Assembly: GCF_032854445.1 (NCBI RefSeq)
Contig: NC_088305.1
Coordinates: forward strand, 17,719,717-17,783,716
Source: Liolophura sinensis
Taxonomy: Eukaryota > Mollusca > Polyplacophora > Chitonida > Chitonidae
Length of the DNA stretch: 64,000 bases
Reading direction: 5' to 3'
The notes below the pieces were generated by a model, which worked only from the letters and a program-made list of their open reading frames with translations, made no database searches and was not told the origin of the DNA. The position numbers and the translations under genes were made by a program. Shown here one piece after another: positions 11,586 through 24,905 of the stretch (the first letter of the stretch is position 1; every line of letters starts with the position of its first letter).

Positions 11586-12707
11586 ATAAATTTGTGCCAA
11601 ACTGTGCTGCGTGGATATCTGTATTCTTGTTACCTCTTAAAACACACTCAAACGCGAAAGTTCCCAACGATAGTGCTGTCCCAACACCTCACCTATCCCA
11701 ACCTCACATCTGATTTCCTTCCAACGTCCCTGTTAAAAAATCACCAGGTTGATAATAGTTTATATTTGGATGACCTAATTCCTAAGCATACAATGTGTAT
11801 AATCTACAGTCGGCCACGTAGAGATGTGTGATTTGTTTGCACAGAATGCCTGTCTCTGCATGTTATAAATATACAATGTATTCGTGGACATCTGCGTGGA
11901 ATAGAGAGATACGCGACGGCTGATCGTTTTATACCATCTCACCTGACCAGTGTTGTGAGACTAGATTTTTTGTAAGTCCACATGTTAAAGCGCATTGTTG
12001 ACGGAACGCACGGACGTTTCTGCTTGTTGCCACAGAGAGTATTACATGTAGGTCAGTTTTTCAGTGAGATATATACGTACTGGTGAATAGTGCCCTTAAA
12101 GTGCTAATTAGGTTACGCGTGGCTTAATGAAATGACACCAACTGAGAATCGCTGCTGGGATTCAAACCGTCTGTCCTTGTATAGCTTAGCTATCTGGTAT
12201 GTATGTATGTACGGGTACAGCAGAATAGGTCAAGGTTTTAATTAGCGGGTCCTTTGCTATTGTAACTATGTGCTATTTTCTTTTTCACACAATTTCCGTG
12301 GTAAAATATTTTTTATCACAAAATCAGGTGAATTAGGTTCCAACATGGCGTGGAGATGAAACCAAAGCCACAATAACAGTTTTAACTAAATCAGAAAACG
12401 ACGCAAACATTTCAAACAAGTCTTTTATTTAAAAGAACATATCATTTGTTGACAAAAATGTCTTCACCAGATCACCAGTAATGGAGTCTAAATCAGTTTT
12501 TGTAATAATAATAAGCTCTGCAAGAGAGTCAAGTGTATATCGCCATTTCTTATACCTGATGTTTATTAGCTATGAGTATTTGGGGGGGCAGTCAATTTGA
12601 TTTACCTGAAACATGAAAGAAGCCCAGGTACATCAGCGATAATCCACGGACACAATGGCTGTTTCATGGCCAGATTACTTCCCCCACCCCGCCCTTCTTT
12701 CGTTTAA
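11586..12707. other. Intergenic sequence, no gene seen
   Basis: AT-rich sequence without a supported exon or shared repeat. Confidence 0.35.
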
Positions 12708-12897
12708 TTTATTTGATTTGTTTATTTATTTAATTGGTGTTTTACGCCGTACTCAAGACTATTTCACTTATACGACTGCGGGCATCATTATGGTGGGAGG
12801 AAATCGGGCAGAGCCCGATGAAAACCCATGGCCATCCGGAGGTTGCTGAAAGACCTTCTACAGGAGAGGAAGCCAGCATGGGGTGGACTTGAACTCA
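12708..12897 (-). mobile_element. V-SINE/RUDI-like SINE, minus orientation
   Basis: Begins with the reversed tail (ATTTATTTAATTGGTGTTTT), then CGCCGTACTCAAGACTATTT, CATCATTATGGTGGGAGGAA, and ends in the reversed B-box region GGACTTGAACTCAC. The 5' head is missing. Confidence 0.85.
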
Positions 12898-13548
12898 CTT
12901 TTTCGTTTAAGGTACCATGGTTATACCCCACATGAAAAATGTTCCATTTCAGGTAGATATTGCTTGTACAAACCTACCTGCAATGAAGAATTAATGTATG
13001 TTTTCGATGACGACCTTCGACGAGGATATCTTATCTTGCTTTTTGATACCCCTGCTGGCCCACTTGGCTAAAGTGTCGCTGTCAAAAAACCGACTTGTCC
13101 TTGACCAGTGAGGTCGTAAGGCGGAAGCCAGGTCATAGGGGATCGGTTTCGCCTTTCAGTTTCCTGTAGAAGGCCGCTGGTTTACTGTACGAGGGCACTT
13201 CGGTTTCCTTGACGCATAAACATGACCAAAATAATTTTATATGACTGTATACATAGAAATTCTGTATTAGTATAAACATGGTAACGCCCTAACCACGCAA
13301 TCTGAATTGACATGAGATTTTGTCACGATATTCAATAATAAACAAAAAAATACACATCATTAAAAGAACAAATCCCAAAATTGGCAAGTTAGTCATACCA
13401 AGTCCTGAGTAAAACGTCCTTTCAAAAACGTCCTTATCCAAAAAGTATTTACATGTGGTATACTTTTACTTTCAGGTGAAGACAGCTTGGGCACCGAATA
13501 TAAATCATTCCTCATATATTAAAGCCGTATAGAGGCTCTCTCTTAAGG

Positions 13549-16500
13549 ATGACCATAGAAATGACGACCAGGGAAGAAAACGGGCAGGGAGCTTCAAACC
13601 CTGATGAAGACGGAAGAATGGAGAATTCCACAAGGGGCGTTAACCGTGTGAGTAACAGTTCAGACCCAGTCGACCAACAGGGAAGACACCCATCTCCGTG
13701 CCAGTCTGAACTGCGGAGGAAACAGATTCACTCAGCCTATATATTCTTCGCCTTCATCTCTCTGGTGAGTTTGATTCTTTTGTTTCTTAGGGATGAATTA
13801 TCTACTTTCATGGCTTTCCTCAGTTAACTTTGTCGATCTCCAATACATATAGTTAAACAACACTTGTCACTATTTGCAAAGGCGGACTTTGTTCCATTAA
13901 CCCTAATGCGCGACACAAACTGAACATCTCTCCCCTATCGATGAGAAACTAGAAGACTAGCCACTTCATCTTATCATGTATATCAGCAGCCTGTGGATGG
14001 TCGTAGGTTTTCGTTGAGCTCTGCCCGGTTTTCTCCCACCTTAATGCTGATCACCGTCCTAGAAATGAAATAAGCAAGAGAAAAAAAATAAAAGCCACAA
14101 AGAGTGCTGCGTAAAACACCAATAAAATAACTAAATAAATAATCTTACAACTCCCTCTCCTCAGTGACGACATTAATAATTCCAAAATGTTGTGTCGTGA
14201 TCGGTTTCATCTAACGCCATCTTTGTGGCTTTTATTTTCTTCTGTTACTTTGAAGGGTATTTATAGCACTGGAGTTTACATGACTTCAGGAGGAATAAAA
14301 TAAAAACCATTCTAAGCGATTTTTTCTTCAATGCTTTTTTAGGGAATGGTTGTTGCTTTGCACGGACCTACATTTCTGGATCTCCTGCTCATTCTTAATG
14401 TCCACTTGGAGCAAGGAACGCTCCTGTTCACCAGCGGCTCCGTTGGCTATCTGGGTGGATCTCTGATTGGTGGAATTGTCTATGACAGATTTAACAAGGA
14501 ACTTACGCTGATGATCTCTACACTGATGATGGGTGTTTTAACAGTTGTCCTGCCCTTCACCCGGTATCTGCCCGTCATGGCCGTTGTCAACTGTCTTCGG
14601 TCCTGCTTCATGGGCGGATTGGATGCAGGTTGGTGAAAAGATGTTTTCGTAATTATCTTGCCGTTGCTGTTATAATGTTGGCCATTCCCACCCGATAGCA
14701 CTTGTAGAGTATTTTTGAGGATGTCTTACATGAAACTGGAAGGAGATCTCTTGACCTTCATCAATATAGCATACTCAGTGGTCTCGGAGACAGCCCAGGT
14801 AAAGGAACTAGCAAGGCGGGGAATCGACTTTGGAACATTATAAGTCGCAAGCATGCGACTTGTAAAGCTCCAAACATACACCGAAGCAAAGTATCTGTCA
14901 TAAATAAGACTCTGTAATTTGGGGAAATCCCTGCACTGCAAACGTAACTTTCTGGAAAATTATTGACCACGCAGTCACGCACCAATCAATTGAAAACATA
15001 AATAGCAAATGTTCAGCCTTATACTTCCACTGCGATAACATGTTAATGTTATTGACAGCTAGAGGACCACACGTGCCCTCAACCAGGATTCACGTATATT
15101 TCCTCTGTAGTTGTCAGGTTACGTAATACCATATCTTAACAATTATCCATTCTAATTCTTGATAACACTTATTTAATGTAAGGCAGCCTATATCTTTTCG
15201 CACACAAAAAATGTGTTGCCGAAGAAATAAAACGAACAACACAAGATTCGAACTCTTTCTCGAAATACAACCTGTTTACCATAGTGACTTTGTTAGTTCA
15301 CTGTGCTGTGAAGGGTGCGTGACAGATTATGGCCGAAATACGAATTTTAGACTTGCTAAAATATGACAAAACTGATTACATTATAAAGTTTTTTTTTGAC
15401 ATATGAAGACAAATGTTAACCAGATCCAAACCGTGACAGCACGTAAAAATACACTCATGAAAGATTCAGTGAAGTTATTTTTCTGGGTAACTTTGATCTT
15501 CATATTGTAAATTAAAGACACAGTGCCTCACCTGAACGAAAACTTGGCGTTTTTTATCCAGAGTGCATTTTTGGCGGGTTATTACAAACTAGCTTTATCT
15601 TTCATGGCCATATAACCTGATTCGGCCATTTATACTTCTGATTTGGAAGTTTACAGAATAATGCAGGGATTTTGAAATTTGCATTTTAATATTGTACATC
15701 TCCGTGGCCGATTCTCCTCCTTACCGTACCAGGTCCTTTCCAGCATCAGTGCGTCGGAACACACATATTCGTATGCCAACCGTCATACCATACCATCAAA
15801 GTGCTAAGAAAGTATATAAAGTACGAATTTGGAACGTAATCGTGGACACAGAAGCAGGCAATGGTTTTCAGTTATTTTGGAAAGACGCGATGGGTGTTCT
15901 AGGCGAATGAGTGAAATCAGTATTGAATTCTTGTGACGTGTAAGTAAGTATATGTTGTTGAGTCAAGTTGATCTCTGCTCTCGTCAAATACCGGCAAATC
16001 AGGCCTGGAAACTACCCTACCGCTGGGATTTTCTCAACTATTATCCTTTTCTTTAGCAGCTTAAATAACTCGCTTTTCTAAGATTTCTGGCTCGGATGTG
16101 TGTAGCTCCCGCGTTTTTCTCTGGTAAACGAAAGCTGACGGGTACAGGGTAAATCAAAACACTTGACAAAAGCACACATATACACGCTCTACGATGAACG
16201 ATACATAGCGATTACAGAGTGGAGCTGGCCTCCGGTTCCAATTCCAATCAGATATTCCGGGACGAGTCTCCAAATGTCACGTGTTAACGGCGACCTGACG
16301 TCACTAGCATTCGTGGTCACATGGTATTATATTAAAATTAACGGGTCAGCTGATCGAACTTGCGAAAGGAATGGAAACGAGAGACTGTAAAACAAAAATG
16401 AACATTTATTGGTAATATTCAAAGCAGAGGTAGTTGCAACTACACGAGCAGATTAAAGATGATAACACGTTACTAAGGACAATACAGTTTATTTATTTGA

Positions 16501-18365
16501 TTGGTGTTTTACGCCGTATTCAACCACTTATACAACGGCGGCCAGCATTATGTTGGGAGGAAACTGGGCAGAGCCCGGCGGAAACCCACGACCATCCGCA
16601 GGTTGCTGCAGACCTTCCCACGTACTGCCAGAGAGGAAGCCAGCATGAGCTGAACTTGAACTCACAGCGACCGCATTGGTGAGAGGCTCCCGAGTCATTA
16701 CGCTGCGCTGGCTACAGCTATGAAACAAACTATGTTCCTGGTGGCTGCCTAAAGCTACCATGGACGTCCTGACAAGGGACATCTCGTCTAGCAGGGGTGC
16801 AATGTCTGCCATCCCCTTTTAAAAGCCGCCCAGCCGGCTCAAGAGCAGCATAGTCTGATTGAGTTCTGAGGCACTTTAGCCCAATGTAATTAACTATTTT
16901 CCGGTACGGTGATTTCATTTCCATATATTTAGATTATACTTATTGCATATGGGCCCGATGAAGCTTGATCTGTCTTCAGATTCTGCAATGTTGTATATCA
17001 TATGCGTAGATAGCCATGCGAGTTTATTTGTGTGTCGCATGTTACCTTGCCATCTGACTCACTCAGTCAGTAAATGAGCTCACTCCAGTCACATATACTA
17101 AATTTTCCCACCTTCATATTTTTGTATTTGTGGACAAATTTTACGATTACTATCTACATACTGACTGCATTAAACTTTAAATGTTTTGGAGTAAGTATCA
17201 CTTTGTAGATTTTTACAGCAGTATTTGCATTTTTTCAGGAGGAAACGCCATTATGGTTCGAATTTGGGGCAAAGATGTGGGACCGTACATGCAGGCGGTT
17301 CATTTTGCTTTTGGACTTGGTGGGATTATCTCCCCTTTCGTCGCTGCACCTTTCTTGTTGAGTAGACCAGAAGATCCCTCTAACGTAACTGATACTAGCT
17401 CCACGCCTCATGAAAACTTAACAGACGGTTTCACGCTCTCCAGCATTCCAACACCATATGTTGACAACAGTGGAGACAATGGCTTTAACTCTTCGTTTAA
17501 CCTGACAAACTCCACCGGGTTTTCTGATGCCGTCCAGCAGACGCAAGTACACATACCATACATTATTATTGGTCTGCTAGCTGTCTTGTCTTCCATACCT
17601 TTCATCGAAATGTTTCGGAGTAAACGAGCCGAGAAGAGAAGACAGTCACTAAACCAAGGAAACGAAGAGAAAGAAAAAGAAATTCGACATATTCCTTTGA
17701 CCACGTGTTTAAAGGCAACGTTTCTTGTACTTATGGGATTTTTCTATATCACCTACGCATGCGTGGAAGATACATTCGCGGGGTTTATCATGACCTTCGT
17801 CGTTGTTCATTTGAGGTGGAGCAAGACGAAAGGCACTCGGATCACGTCCGTTTTTTGGATCTCTTTCTCGGTTGGACGCTTGTTCGCTATTGTTATCTCC
17901 AAGTACCTAACGCCGTGGAAAATGTTGGCGGTAGACTTTGTTCTGTTGATCGTGTCGTTCCTGGCTTTACTTCTCGGCGTTGAGAGTTCCGAGGCCTTCA
18001 GTTGGGTGTGCACAGTGGCTGTTGCCATAGCGATGGCCAGCATCTTCCCATCGGGAATGACGTGGATGGACAAAAGCATTATGAAAATTTCGGGCAAAGT
18101 GGCGTCCTTCTTGTTGGTTTGCGCCTCAATCGGATCTATGGCAAACCCGCTTCTCGTCGGCTATTTATTTGAGAACGACACACCCATGTGGTTCATTTAT
18201 TTGCTGTTCGCACATACTCTCGCCTGCTCAGCAATCTTTGCTGTAACTACTTTGCTTATCTGGTGGATCGGTAAACGTTGGAGAAGTCGGAAATCTAGAG
18301 CGGAAAATGACCAAAGACAGCCGGCTGAACTCGTTCAGGATGATGACGCAGATAAATCCCTTTGA
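13549..18365 (+). CDS. MFSD4B: MFSD4B-like major facilitator transporter (sodium-dependent glucose transporter 1 type), three exons
   Basis: Plasma-membrane solute carrier of the MFS. Coding exons are 13549-13764, 14343-14628 and 17239-18365; all junctions are GT-AG (donors GTGAGT and GTTGGT, acceptors after TTTTTTAG and TTTTTCAG) and phases match (0, then 1). The joined frame gives 542 residues, slightly longer than vertebrate MFSD4B. Residues 1-60 are a polar cytoplasmic N-terminus; helix 1 starts near 62. MFS motif A, G-x3-D-R-x2-K, is at 116-124. The segment DAGGNAIMVRIWGKDVGPYM after the second junction is diagnostic of MFSD4A/B. A long loop after helix 6 carries several N-x-S/T sites and would be extracellular. 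The tail is basic then acidic. Two SINEs lie in the introns. A decayed partial copy sits at 8887-9100. The substrate cannot be read from sequence; sugar or related solute transport is by family. Confidence 0.92.
13981..14146 (+). mobile_element. V-SINE/RUDI-like SINE in transporter intron 1
   Basis: Body from ATCAGCAGCCTGTGGATGGT to the CACCAATAAAATAACTAAAT tail. The block before the tail carries an A-rich insertion (about 14083-14098). Confidence 0.75.
16487..16722 (-). mobile_element. V-SINE/RUDI-like SINE in transporter intron 2
   Basis: Reversed tail TTTATTTATTTGATTGGTGT, body, and most of the tRNA-like head up to CATTACGCTGCGCTGGCTAC. It lies antisense to the transporter gene. The rest of intron 2 (14629-17238) shows no other recognised feature. 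Confidence 0.85.
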
Positions 18366-19280
18366 TTTCGCTGAAAGATTATTATTGATGCATGCCAAAG
18401 AATTAGACCCGTTGGTGAAATGCAGATGTTTTCATCTTTCATGTTACCGTCTTTCGTCAAGTTAAGCTACATGTTCTAATCCAACTTTTTAAGGATTGAC
18501 TGAGACTTTTTATAATGTCACAGGGTTTGATTGCTATCGCCGAGGGGTGCTGATAGCCTCAACCCGCAACTTCAGAAATTAACACTTCCGCCATACCGTT
18601 TCCAACCGCTTGGACAAAGCAGGGCAAGGTCATAATTATCGGCCTCTCTCCTGCAGTCCGACGGTGCGTTCGTCTCTCAACATCCTTTGCAAACACTCTA
18701 TTTTTTTATCGCTTGAAACTACGTTTAACAAACGTGTACATCGTGTATACGTAGGCAATGAGCAAACCCTATTCGTTTCCGGTGTTTTTTGGTATATTTT
18801 TCAAGGTTTTCAAGGTTATGTGAGATATGTTTTGTGACAGGCTTGTGAACACAATACCTCTTAATCTCTCTTAGTAATTTCCACATTCCACAGTTCATCA
18901 AACCTTTACCACACGTGTAGCTAGTCATGTAAAAGACTACTGTTGTTTGTTATTGGTCTTGACCTCTTTTTTCCATGGTCCTTTTGAATGTGTAAAAGAA
19001 AAAAGTCTTTGTAAAAGAAAAGTTACCAAAAATATATCACATGTCGACTTAGGCCTTGTGAAGAACCCTGTTCAGTTTTAGGCATATTTGCCTATGGTTT
19101 CTGGGCCATTAAAGTTATATTTTTTTTGACAAAGATGTACAAAGTTGGTATTTCTTGAAGTATTTGAGCAACTCTCTTCAAATTAGCATTCACGTGTGCA
19201 CACGGTTATCTATAAGAACCCTAATATTTTCACATGCCATTCTCCAGGTTATTGTGTTTTGTGTCTGGCGTTAGCGTATA
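18366..19280. other. Transporter 3' flank
   Basis: Presumed 3' UTR and intergenic sequence. No AATAAA is close to the stop; an ATTAAA at about 19108 is the first polyadenylation-like hexamer I noticed. No other gene is seen. Confidence 0.4.
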
Positions 19281-19345
19281 ATCGCCCGGTTTCCTCCCAC
19301 CTTAATGCTGGTCGCCATCGTATAATACGTGAAATATAAATCACA
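19281..19345 (+). mobile_element. V-SINE/RUDI-like SINE fragment
   Basis: Only the central block (CCCGGTTTCCTCCCACCTTA, ATGCTGGTCGCCATCGTATA) is present. Confidence 0.65.
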
Positions 19346-20039
19346 GTCTGTCTTGCAACTGAGCTGATGGTTGATGGAACAAGAGAGTCGGGAGTCTTGT
19401 AACCGGCGAGTGTTATATTCCAGATTCTTCATGGTGGTTATTGTTTGTCAGTCTGAATCGCCTTTCCGGAGATACTTGAAAATATAGGATTTTATGACAG
19501 GGCCTAGGTAAACGGGAGGCAGTACTCGTACGGCATGACCTCATCGCAATCCTCTCGCAACGCCGAGAAACCGCCGTGACAAGATCACGTGACACGGGGA
19601 AGTGTGGTCGGTCCTTACGGTCTTGTTTTGATCTCGAGGTATACGAATTATGGGTTCCACACATCCAACCCCATTTAAACAAGGAATTTATAGGTTCCCC
19701 ATTTGCCATTTGTCCATTTTCATGGACAATTAATGTCAATGTGGAGACGGGTGCGCAGTCTTAAGTTCGCCACAGACCACTGCTCTCCCACTTGTCTGCA
19801 GGCAACGTGTGAGAAGGGTCGTCAGGAGCTGTCGACATCATATCGAGCGAACATTCCTTCGTCGTTATAACAACACTACAAGAGCAAAGATTGGTACTTT
19901 GCGTTGGACACTTATGTTTCCTAATCCATTAAACCTGTCTTAAACAGAGTAAAAGTGAAAATCTCTTAAATATGACGTTAAGCAAGTGAAATATGTAAAT
20001 GTTCTTGTTTACAGCAATCATGATCATGTCTATTTGAAT

Positions 20040-21560
20040 TTGTGATCGATAACTTACATCCTAACATGGTACACGATATACACTATACCGTGCATCTTTC
20101 CAAGATCATTGAAAGCGGTTGACTACATCCCTTTCTATTGTTCCGATCTAATTTCGTACTTTCTGTACTCGCTTACTTCTTTGGTCGTCTGGGTTAAACT
20201 TCATTTTTGAGAACTGACCATGTGATTATTGACCTGTAGAACGTCCATGTTGGTTGACGACTGGTATAGGAAAATCTGTTTTGACGCACGGATCCTTGGG
20301 AACCCGTGAGCACTGTTGATGCAACACTACTGTGTGGCGACACTAGAGCATTATCCATGTAGTTAACACGAAACCAAAGTGCTATAGTGTATTAAAGATT
20401 TATAATAATTACAATAATTGATGGACCAAAGGCTCTCAAGTGTTCTAACTACAGTATCATTTATTGTTCGTGCAGTGCAAGTTAATACAGAAAGCAGGAA
20501 TCGAGCAGCTGTTGTGGAATGCTGTGAAAAGAACGTATTGCAGAAAGAAATTCAGATTTTTTTCATTTGTTCAGTTAAATCAAAAAATTTTCGAAATATA
20601 TCAGTTAAGGAAATTACAAGAGGAAATTCGACACCGTCGAACAATATTCAGCGTTCGCTCGTGGATTGTACATGTACCAGCGAAGCAGTATGCTTGTAAA
20701 ATATCCGTAGTTCCTAAAGATCTGTGTGGCAGAACTGTTACATGTCGAAGATAGAACAAGTTGCGTCGTACGTACGCTGCAAAATTAGAACAAAACCCTG
20801 TGTGTTATATTTGGGATCAACTGACCGCCCCGCGTCGTCTACACAACACGTGCCTCAACAAGGGTAGGTACTTCAGACAAAAAAATCAAACCTCAGCTAC
20901 ATTTCTAAATATAGCGACTTGTGCGAGTGGATGGGTCGAAGAGAAACTCCCATAAATATAAGCATTCGTTTGTCGACTCAAGGTCAGATTTATGCTAATA
21001 ATCAGCTGGAAGTCTTAACTGTATGTCGATAACGTTTAAAATTGTAGCAAAATTGTGTTGCTGTCGAAAATATGTCCCTTTAAAGGACACATGAAACGTT
21101 TGGGTTTTTATTTATTTAAGAAAATGAGGTGGCTTAACATTTGAAAGTTCAGAAAATTTTTCGGTTTTCATTTTGGGGCGTACAAATGAATAAGAACGGG
21201 ATTAAGTAGATTACTGTGGTGACGTCAAATATGAAGGGTTAGAGGAGGATGGATCAAATAAATGGCGCTAAGCTGGTTCCCTGTTTCCAGTATGTTCATT
21301 GATGACGAGATTTCCGAATAGTTCCGAACCTTGCTCGGAAATATGCATAAATTATAGGGCTTGTTAAGAAATATAAAATATGCTGGAAAAAGGAGAAAAA
21401 AAAAATTTTTTGGGGGCTATATCTTTCTTAATTTTCTTCAAAACCATGCTCTCTGTGTTGTAATACCTTTTTTATGTGTTCTTAAGGCTTTTATAACAAT
21501 AACAGGTAGACCAAAGGCTCCAAAAGTTCCTGATGATAACTACTGTACCTTTTGAGGTGG
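20040..21560 (+). repeat. Dispersed repeat, diverged relative of 39.5-41.4 kb
   Basis: Scattered similarity in the same order and orientation to the right half of the 5.55-kb duplicated unit. Examples are CATGGTACACGAT at about 20065 against 39525, a TTTCGTACTT segment followed by a CTTA-TTCTTT segment and GGTTAAAC or TGTTAAAC at about 20150, and the TATAAAATATGC to ACCATGCTCTCTGTGTT part at 21370-21460 against 41200-41310. It looks like an old interspersed element. The open frames inside (20418-20955) have no recognised domain. Borders are approximate. Confidence 0.45.
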
Positions 21561-21825
21561 GTGCCGTGCGTGTTAATAGCAAAGGAGGGAGCAGCCATTG
21601 TGGAATCATGTTGCATATTAAACTAATTAGTATCACTGCTAGGACTCAGCCCATGACTGTAATTACGTTCCAATCATTTCTATGAAAAGGTTTACACCGG
21701 TACTTGAGTCACTGAACAGTCTCTAAATCAGAAACTTGCAAAGCTGTTGACTGACCTGAGATGAAATTTCAAAGGAACACAATGCATTATTTGTTTTCAT
21801 CTGGAGCCTCTCAAACATTAGAGAC

Positions 21826-22143
21826 CGGTAGATCCAGGATCAATCCTTGATCGAGTCACACCTAAGACTTTAAAAGAGGAAGTTGTAACTTCCTCGCTTG
21901 GCGTTCAGCATGAAAGGGATAGTGCAACAACTGGTTGACCCGTATCAGTATAATGGCTCGGGCGGGGCGGCTTACTTGCCTTCGGTAAGCCGTCTCAGTG
22001 ATGCAGCACTAAATAAAAGAGCGGTGGAAATCCGCCGTGCAACAAGGAGGCACATTACACGTACATGCACCCTAAGGATTCCTTCGTCGTCATATGACTG
22101 AAAAATTGTTGAGCACGACGTTAAACCCCAAGCACTCACTCAC
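21826..22143 (+). mobile_element. Second SINE family (SINE-B), tRNA head truncated
   Basis: Starts at the end of the tRNA-like head (GACCGGTAGATCCAGGATCA), then GAGTCACACCTAAGACTTTA, a 20-bp near-palindrome GAGGAAGTTGTAACTTCCTC, a GC-rich centre, and ends GTTAAACCCCAAGCACTCAC. It is collinear with 51237-51562 and with the reversed copy at 28786-29153. The frame through it is an artefact shared by all copies. Confidence 0.85.
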
Positions 22144-22319
22144 TCAAACATTAGAAAGAACGGGAGATGCCAGCTTGAAAAAAGTACCGCGGAGACTTTT
22201 TATTCTGTATTTATAAGTGCGTGCATTTGCCCAAGCTTTAACTGATACATCCGCGAAAACAAACCTGCCAGTAAACTTCAAAGTCTTTCCAACAAATTGA
22301 CACCCACCAAAATCTAGGA

Positions 22320-22370
22320 CACCTCCCCCCCCCCCCCAAAAAAAAGCAAAACGAACGAAAGAAAAAAAAA
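22320..22370. repeat. Low-complexity C-run followed by A-runs
   Basis: A run of 13 or more C is followed by A-rich sequence. A similar C-run/A-run occurs at 41221-41255 in one duplicated unit but not the other. Confidence 0.7.
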
Positions 22371-22734
22371 ACGTCAAGCATAGGCGCTTATAGTGGTTGG
22401 AACTGCCCTCGTCCAAGAACTAGATAAGAGTTGCTCTGGTATGTATCCACATGTAAACTGGCCAGTTGTTCCAAAGTGTATAAGTTAATCAAGGCATGGA
22501 AGTTAATGCCAGTCTCCTCCTGGCAAGTAAATGGCATTCATTCTGGAGTAAATTTAATAACTTCTAGAACACTTTTGAACAACTGGGCCTGGAAATGAAA
22601 TTGCCTCAACAAACTGTAATTTCAAATGATATTTCTGCTAGACGTTTTCAACAAATTAGTTTTAAAAATGCTAGCAAGGTAATAACTGCTGGATTTTAGG
22701 CCTGTGTTAATTATATGTTACATTCTATTGGTGT

Positions 22735-24905
22735 AAATGTATGTGTAAACTGTGTTAACGTATGTGTGTGCTGTGTTTTTTTAGCTGTGTGCATTTGTGT
22801 ATAAACTGTGTTCCTGGATGTGTAAGGTGTGTTTTTATGTACACTGTGTTCATTTATGTGTAAACTGTATTTATTTAGGTTTAATCTGTCTTTATTTTTG
22901 TGTAATCTGTGTTTTTTTATGGACTGCGAGCACATCTCTGTGTATGCTGTGTTTATTTATATTTGAACTGTATTTGTTGATATGTGAAGTGTGTTCATTT
23001 ATGTGTAAACTGTATTCACTGATGTCTGAACTTTGTTTATATGTGGACTGTGTTATTTATTTGTGACCTGTGTTCGTTTATGTTTTAAATGTGTTTATGT
23101 GTAACCTGTGTTTATTTATGTGTAAGCTGTGTTTGATGTAAACTGTTCTAGGATGTATAAACTGTGTTCATATTTGTGTGATCTGTGTTTTTGTGTAATA
23201 TGTGTTTCTTTTTGTGTAAACAGTGTTAATTTATGTGTAAACTGTCTTCATTTATGTTTAAGCTGTGTTTATCTGTGATAAGCATTGCCCATCTCGGCGT
23301 AAACTGTGTCCATTTCTGTGAACTTCTTCCATGTGTAAACTCTATTTATTTGTAATCTGTGTTGGTTTATGCATTAATTGTGTTTATTTATGGAAACTTA
23401 TTTGTAAACTGTGTAAAATTTGTTATTTAATGTCAACTGTGTGAACTCCGTATATTTGTGTATGTGTGTGTTTTCTGATGTTTCTAACTGCGTCAATTTA
23501 TGCGTAATTTGATGTTCTCATATATGTATACTTTGTTTCTTCATATGTAAACGGTGTGCCCAATTTTGTGTGAACAATCTTCATTGACGTGAAATCTGTT
23601 GATTTATGCGTAAACTGTGTTCATTTATGTGAACTATGTTCACTAATGTTTGAAATGTGTTTATTTGTGTGTGAACTATGCACATTTATGTGTAAAATGT
23701 GTCCTTCGATGTGAACTTTATTTATGTGTAAACTGTGTGCGTTTGTGTGTAATTGTGTTCTTCGACGTGAGGGCTTTGTTCAGTTATGTGTGAACTGTAT
23801 TTTCTCATTTGTAAACTGTCCAATATGAGAATAGTGCTGATTTTTGTCTCCGCGGTGTTCATTTTTATATAAAATGTGTTAATTTACTGTAAACTGTGTT
23901 CATCTTTGTGTAAACTGTGTTTTACATGAACTGTGTTCTGTCATGTGTGAACTGTTCTTTTATGTATGAACTGTGTTCATTTATGTGTAAACTGTTTTGA
24001 TATCAGCCGTGTTCATTTATTTGCGAATTGTATATTTTGCGAAATACGTGCATTTATCTGAGGACGTAATAATTTATAAAGTGGTGTTAGTTTTGTGAAG
24101 AGTGTTCATTCATGAGTAAACGTCTTTCATGTGTACGTTTTAATGTGTAAACCTTGCTTATTTATGTGTAAAATGTGTTTTTTATGTGTAACCTGTGTTC
24201 GTTCATGTAAAATTTGTCATTTGTGAAACTGTGCGCATTTATGTCTAAATTGTGTCCATTATTTAGAAACCGTTTCTGTTTGTGTGTAAAAATGTGTTCA
24301 TTCATGTATAAACTGGTTTTCATTGATAGGCGAAAAGTGTTTTTATGTAAAATGTGTACATTTATCTGTGAACTGTACTAATTTGTGTCTAAATATGCAC
24401 TTTTATTTGTAAACTATGATATTTATGTGTAAATTGTGCATTTATGTGTAAAATGTTTTGATATGAACTGTGCTCATTTATGTGTACACTGTGTTGATTT
24501 ATGTGCGAACGGTGTCTTTCATATGAGCTGTTTGTATTAATGTGTAAACTATGTTTATTTGTAAATTGCATTTATGTAAACTGTGTTGATTTATGTGTGA
24601 ACTGTGTTGATTTACGTGTGTGTTGTGTTCATTTACGTGTGAACATTTATGTGCCAACTGTGCTCGTCTGTGTGAACTGTACTTTTATTTATTGTGTTTT
24701 TATGTCAAAAGTGCGTATTTATATGTGAACTGCAAGCATTTTTGTTTGAAATGTGTTGACATGATTAAACTGTTTTCTTTCATGTGAACTGTGTTCATTT
24801 ATTTGTGAAGTGTATTCATTCACATGTAAAATGTGTTCCTTATGTTTATGTAAAGTGTGTATTTATGCTGTGTTCTTTTGTGTGAACTTTTTTCCTTTGT
24901 GTAAT
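22735..24905 (+). repeat. Degenerate short-period satellite, about 2.2 kb
   Basis: Roughly one hundred imperfect repeats of a 20-23-bp phrase such as TTTATGTGTAAACTGTGTTC. Individual units vary in length and carry many substitutions, so no units are identical for long. Frames through it give cysteine- and valine-rich translations forward (22797, 24501) and His/Thr-rich ones in reverse; these follow from the repeat and are not genes. Confidence 0.92.

Noticed and set aside
20418-20955. Overlapping frames with basic, structured-looking peptides
   Set aside because: No family recognised and the region is part of a dispersed repeat related to 39.5-41.4 kb.
21898-22101. Conserved frame with a Tyr-Gln-Tyr-Asn-Gly-Ser-Gly motif, also at 51316 and 28674
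   Set aside because: It is the central part of SINE-B, repeated in every copy; conservation comes from the element, not from a protein.
22797-24728. Cysteine-rich frames that look like a secreted toxin or metallothionein
   Set aside because: They are translations of the ~22-bp satellite phrase and change frame along the array.
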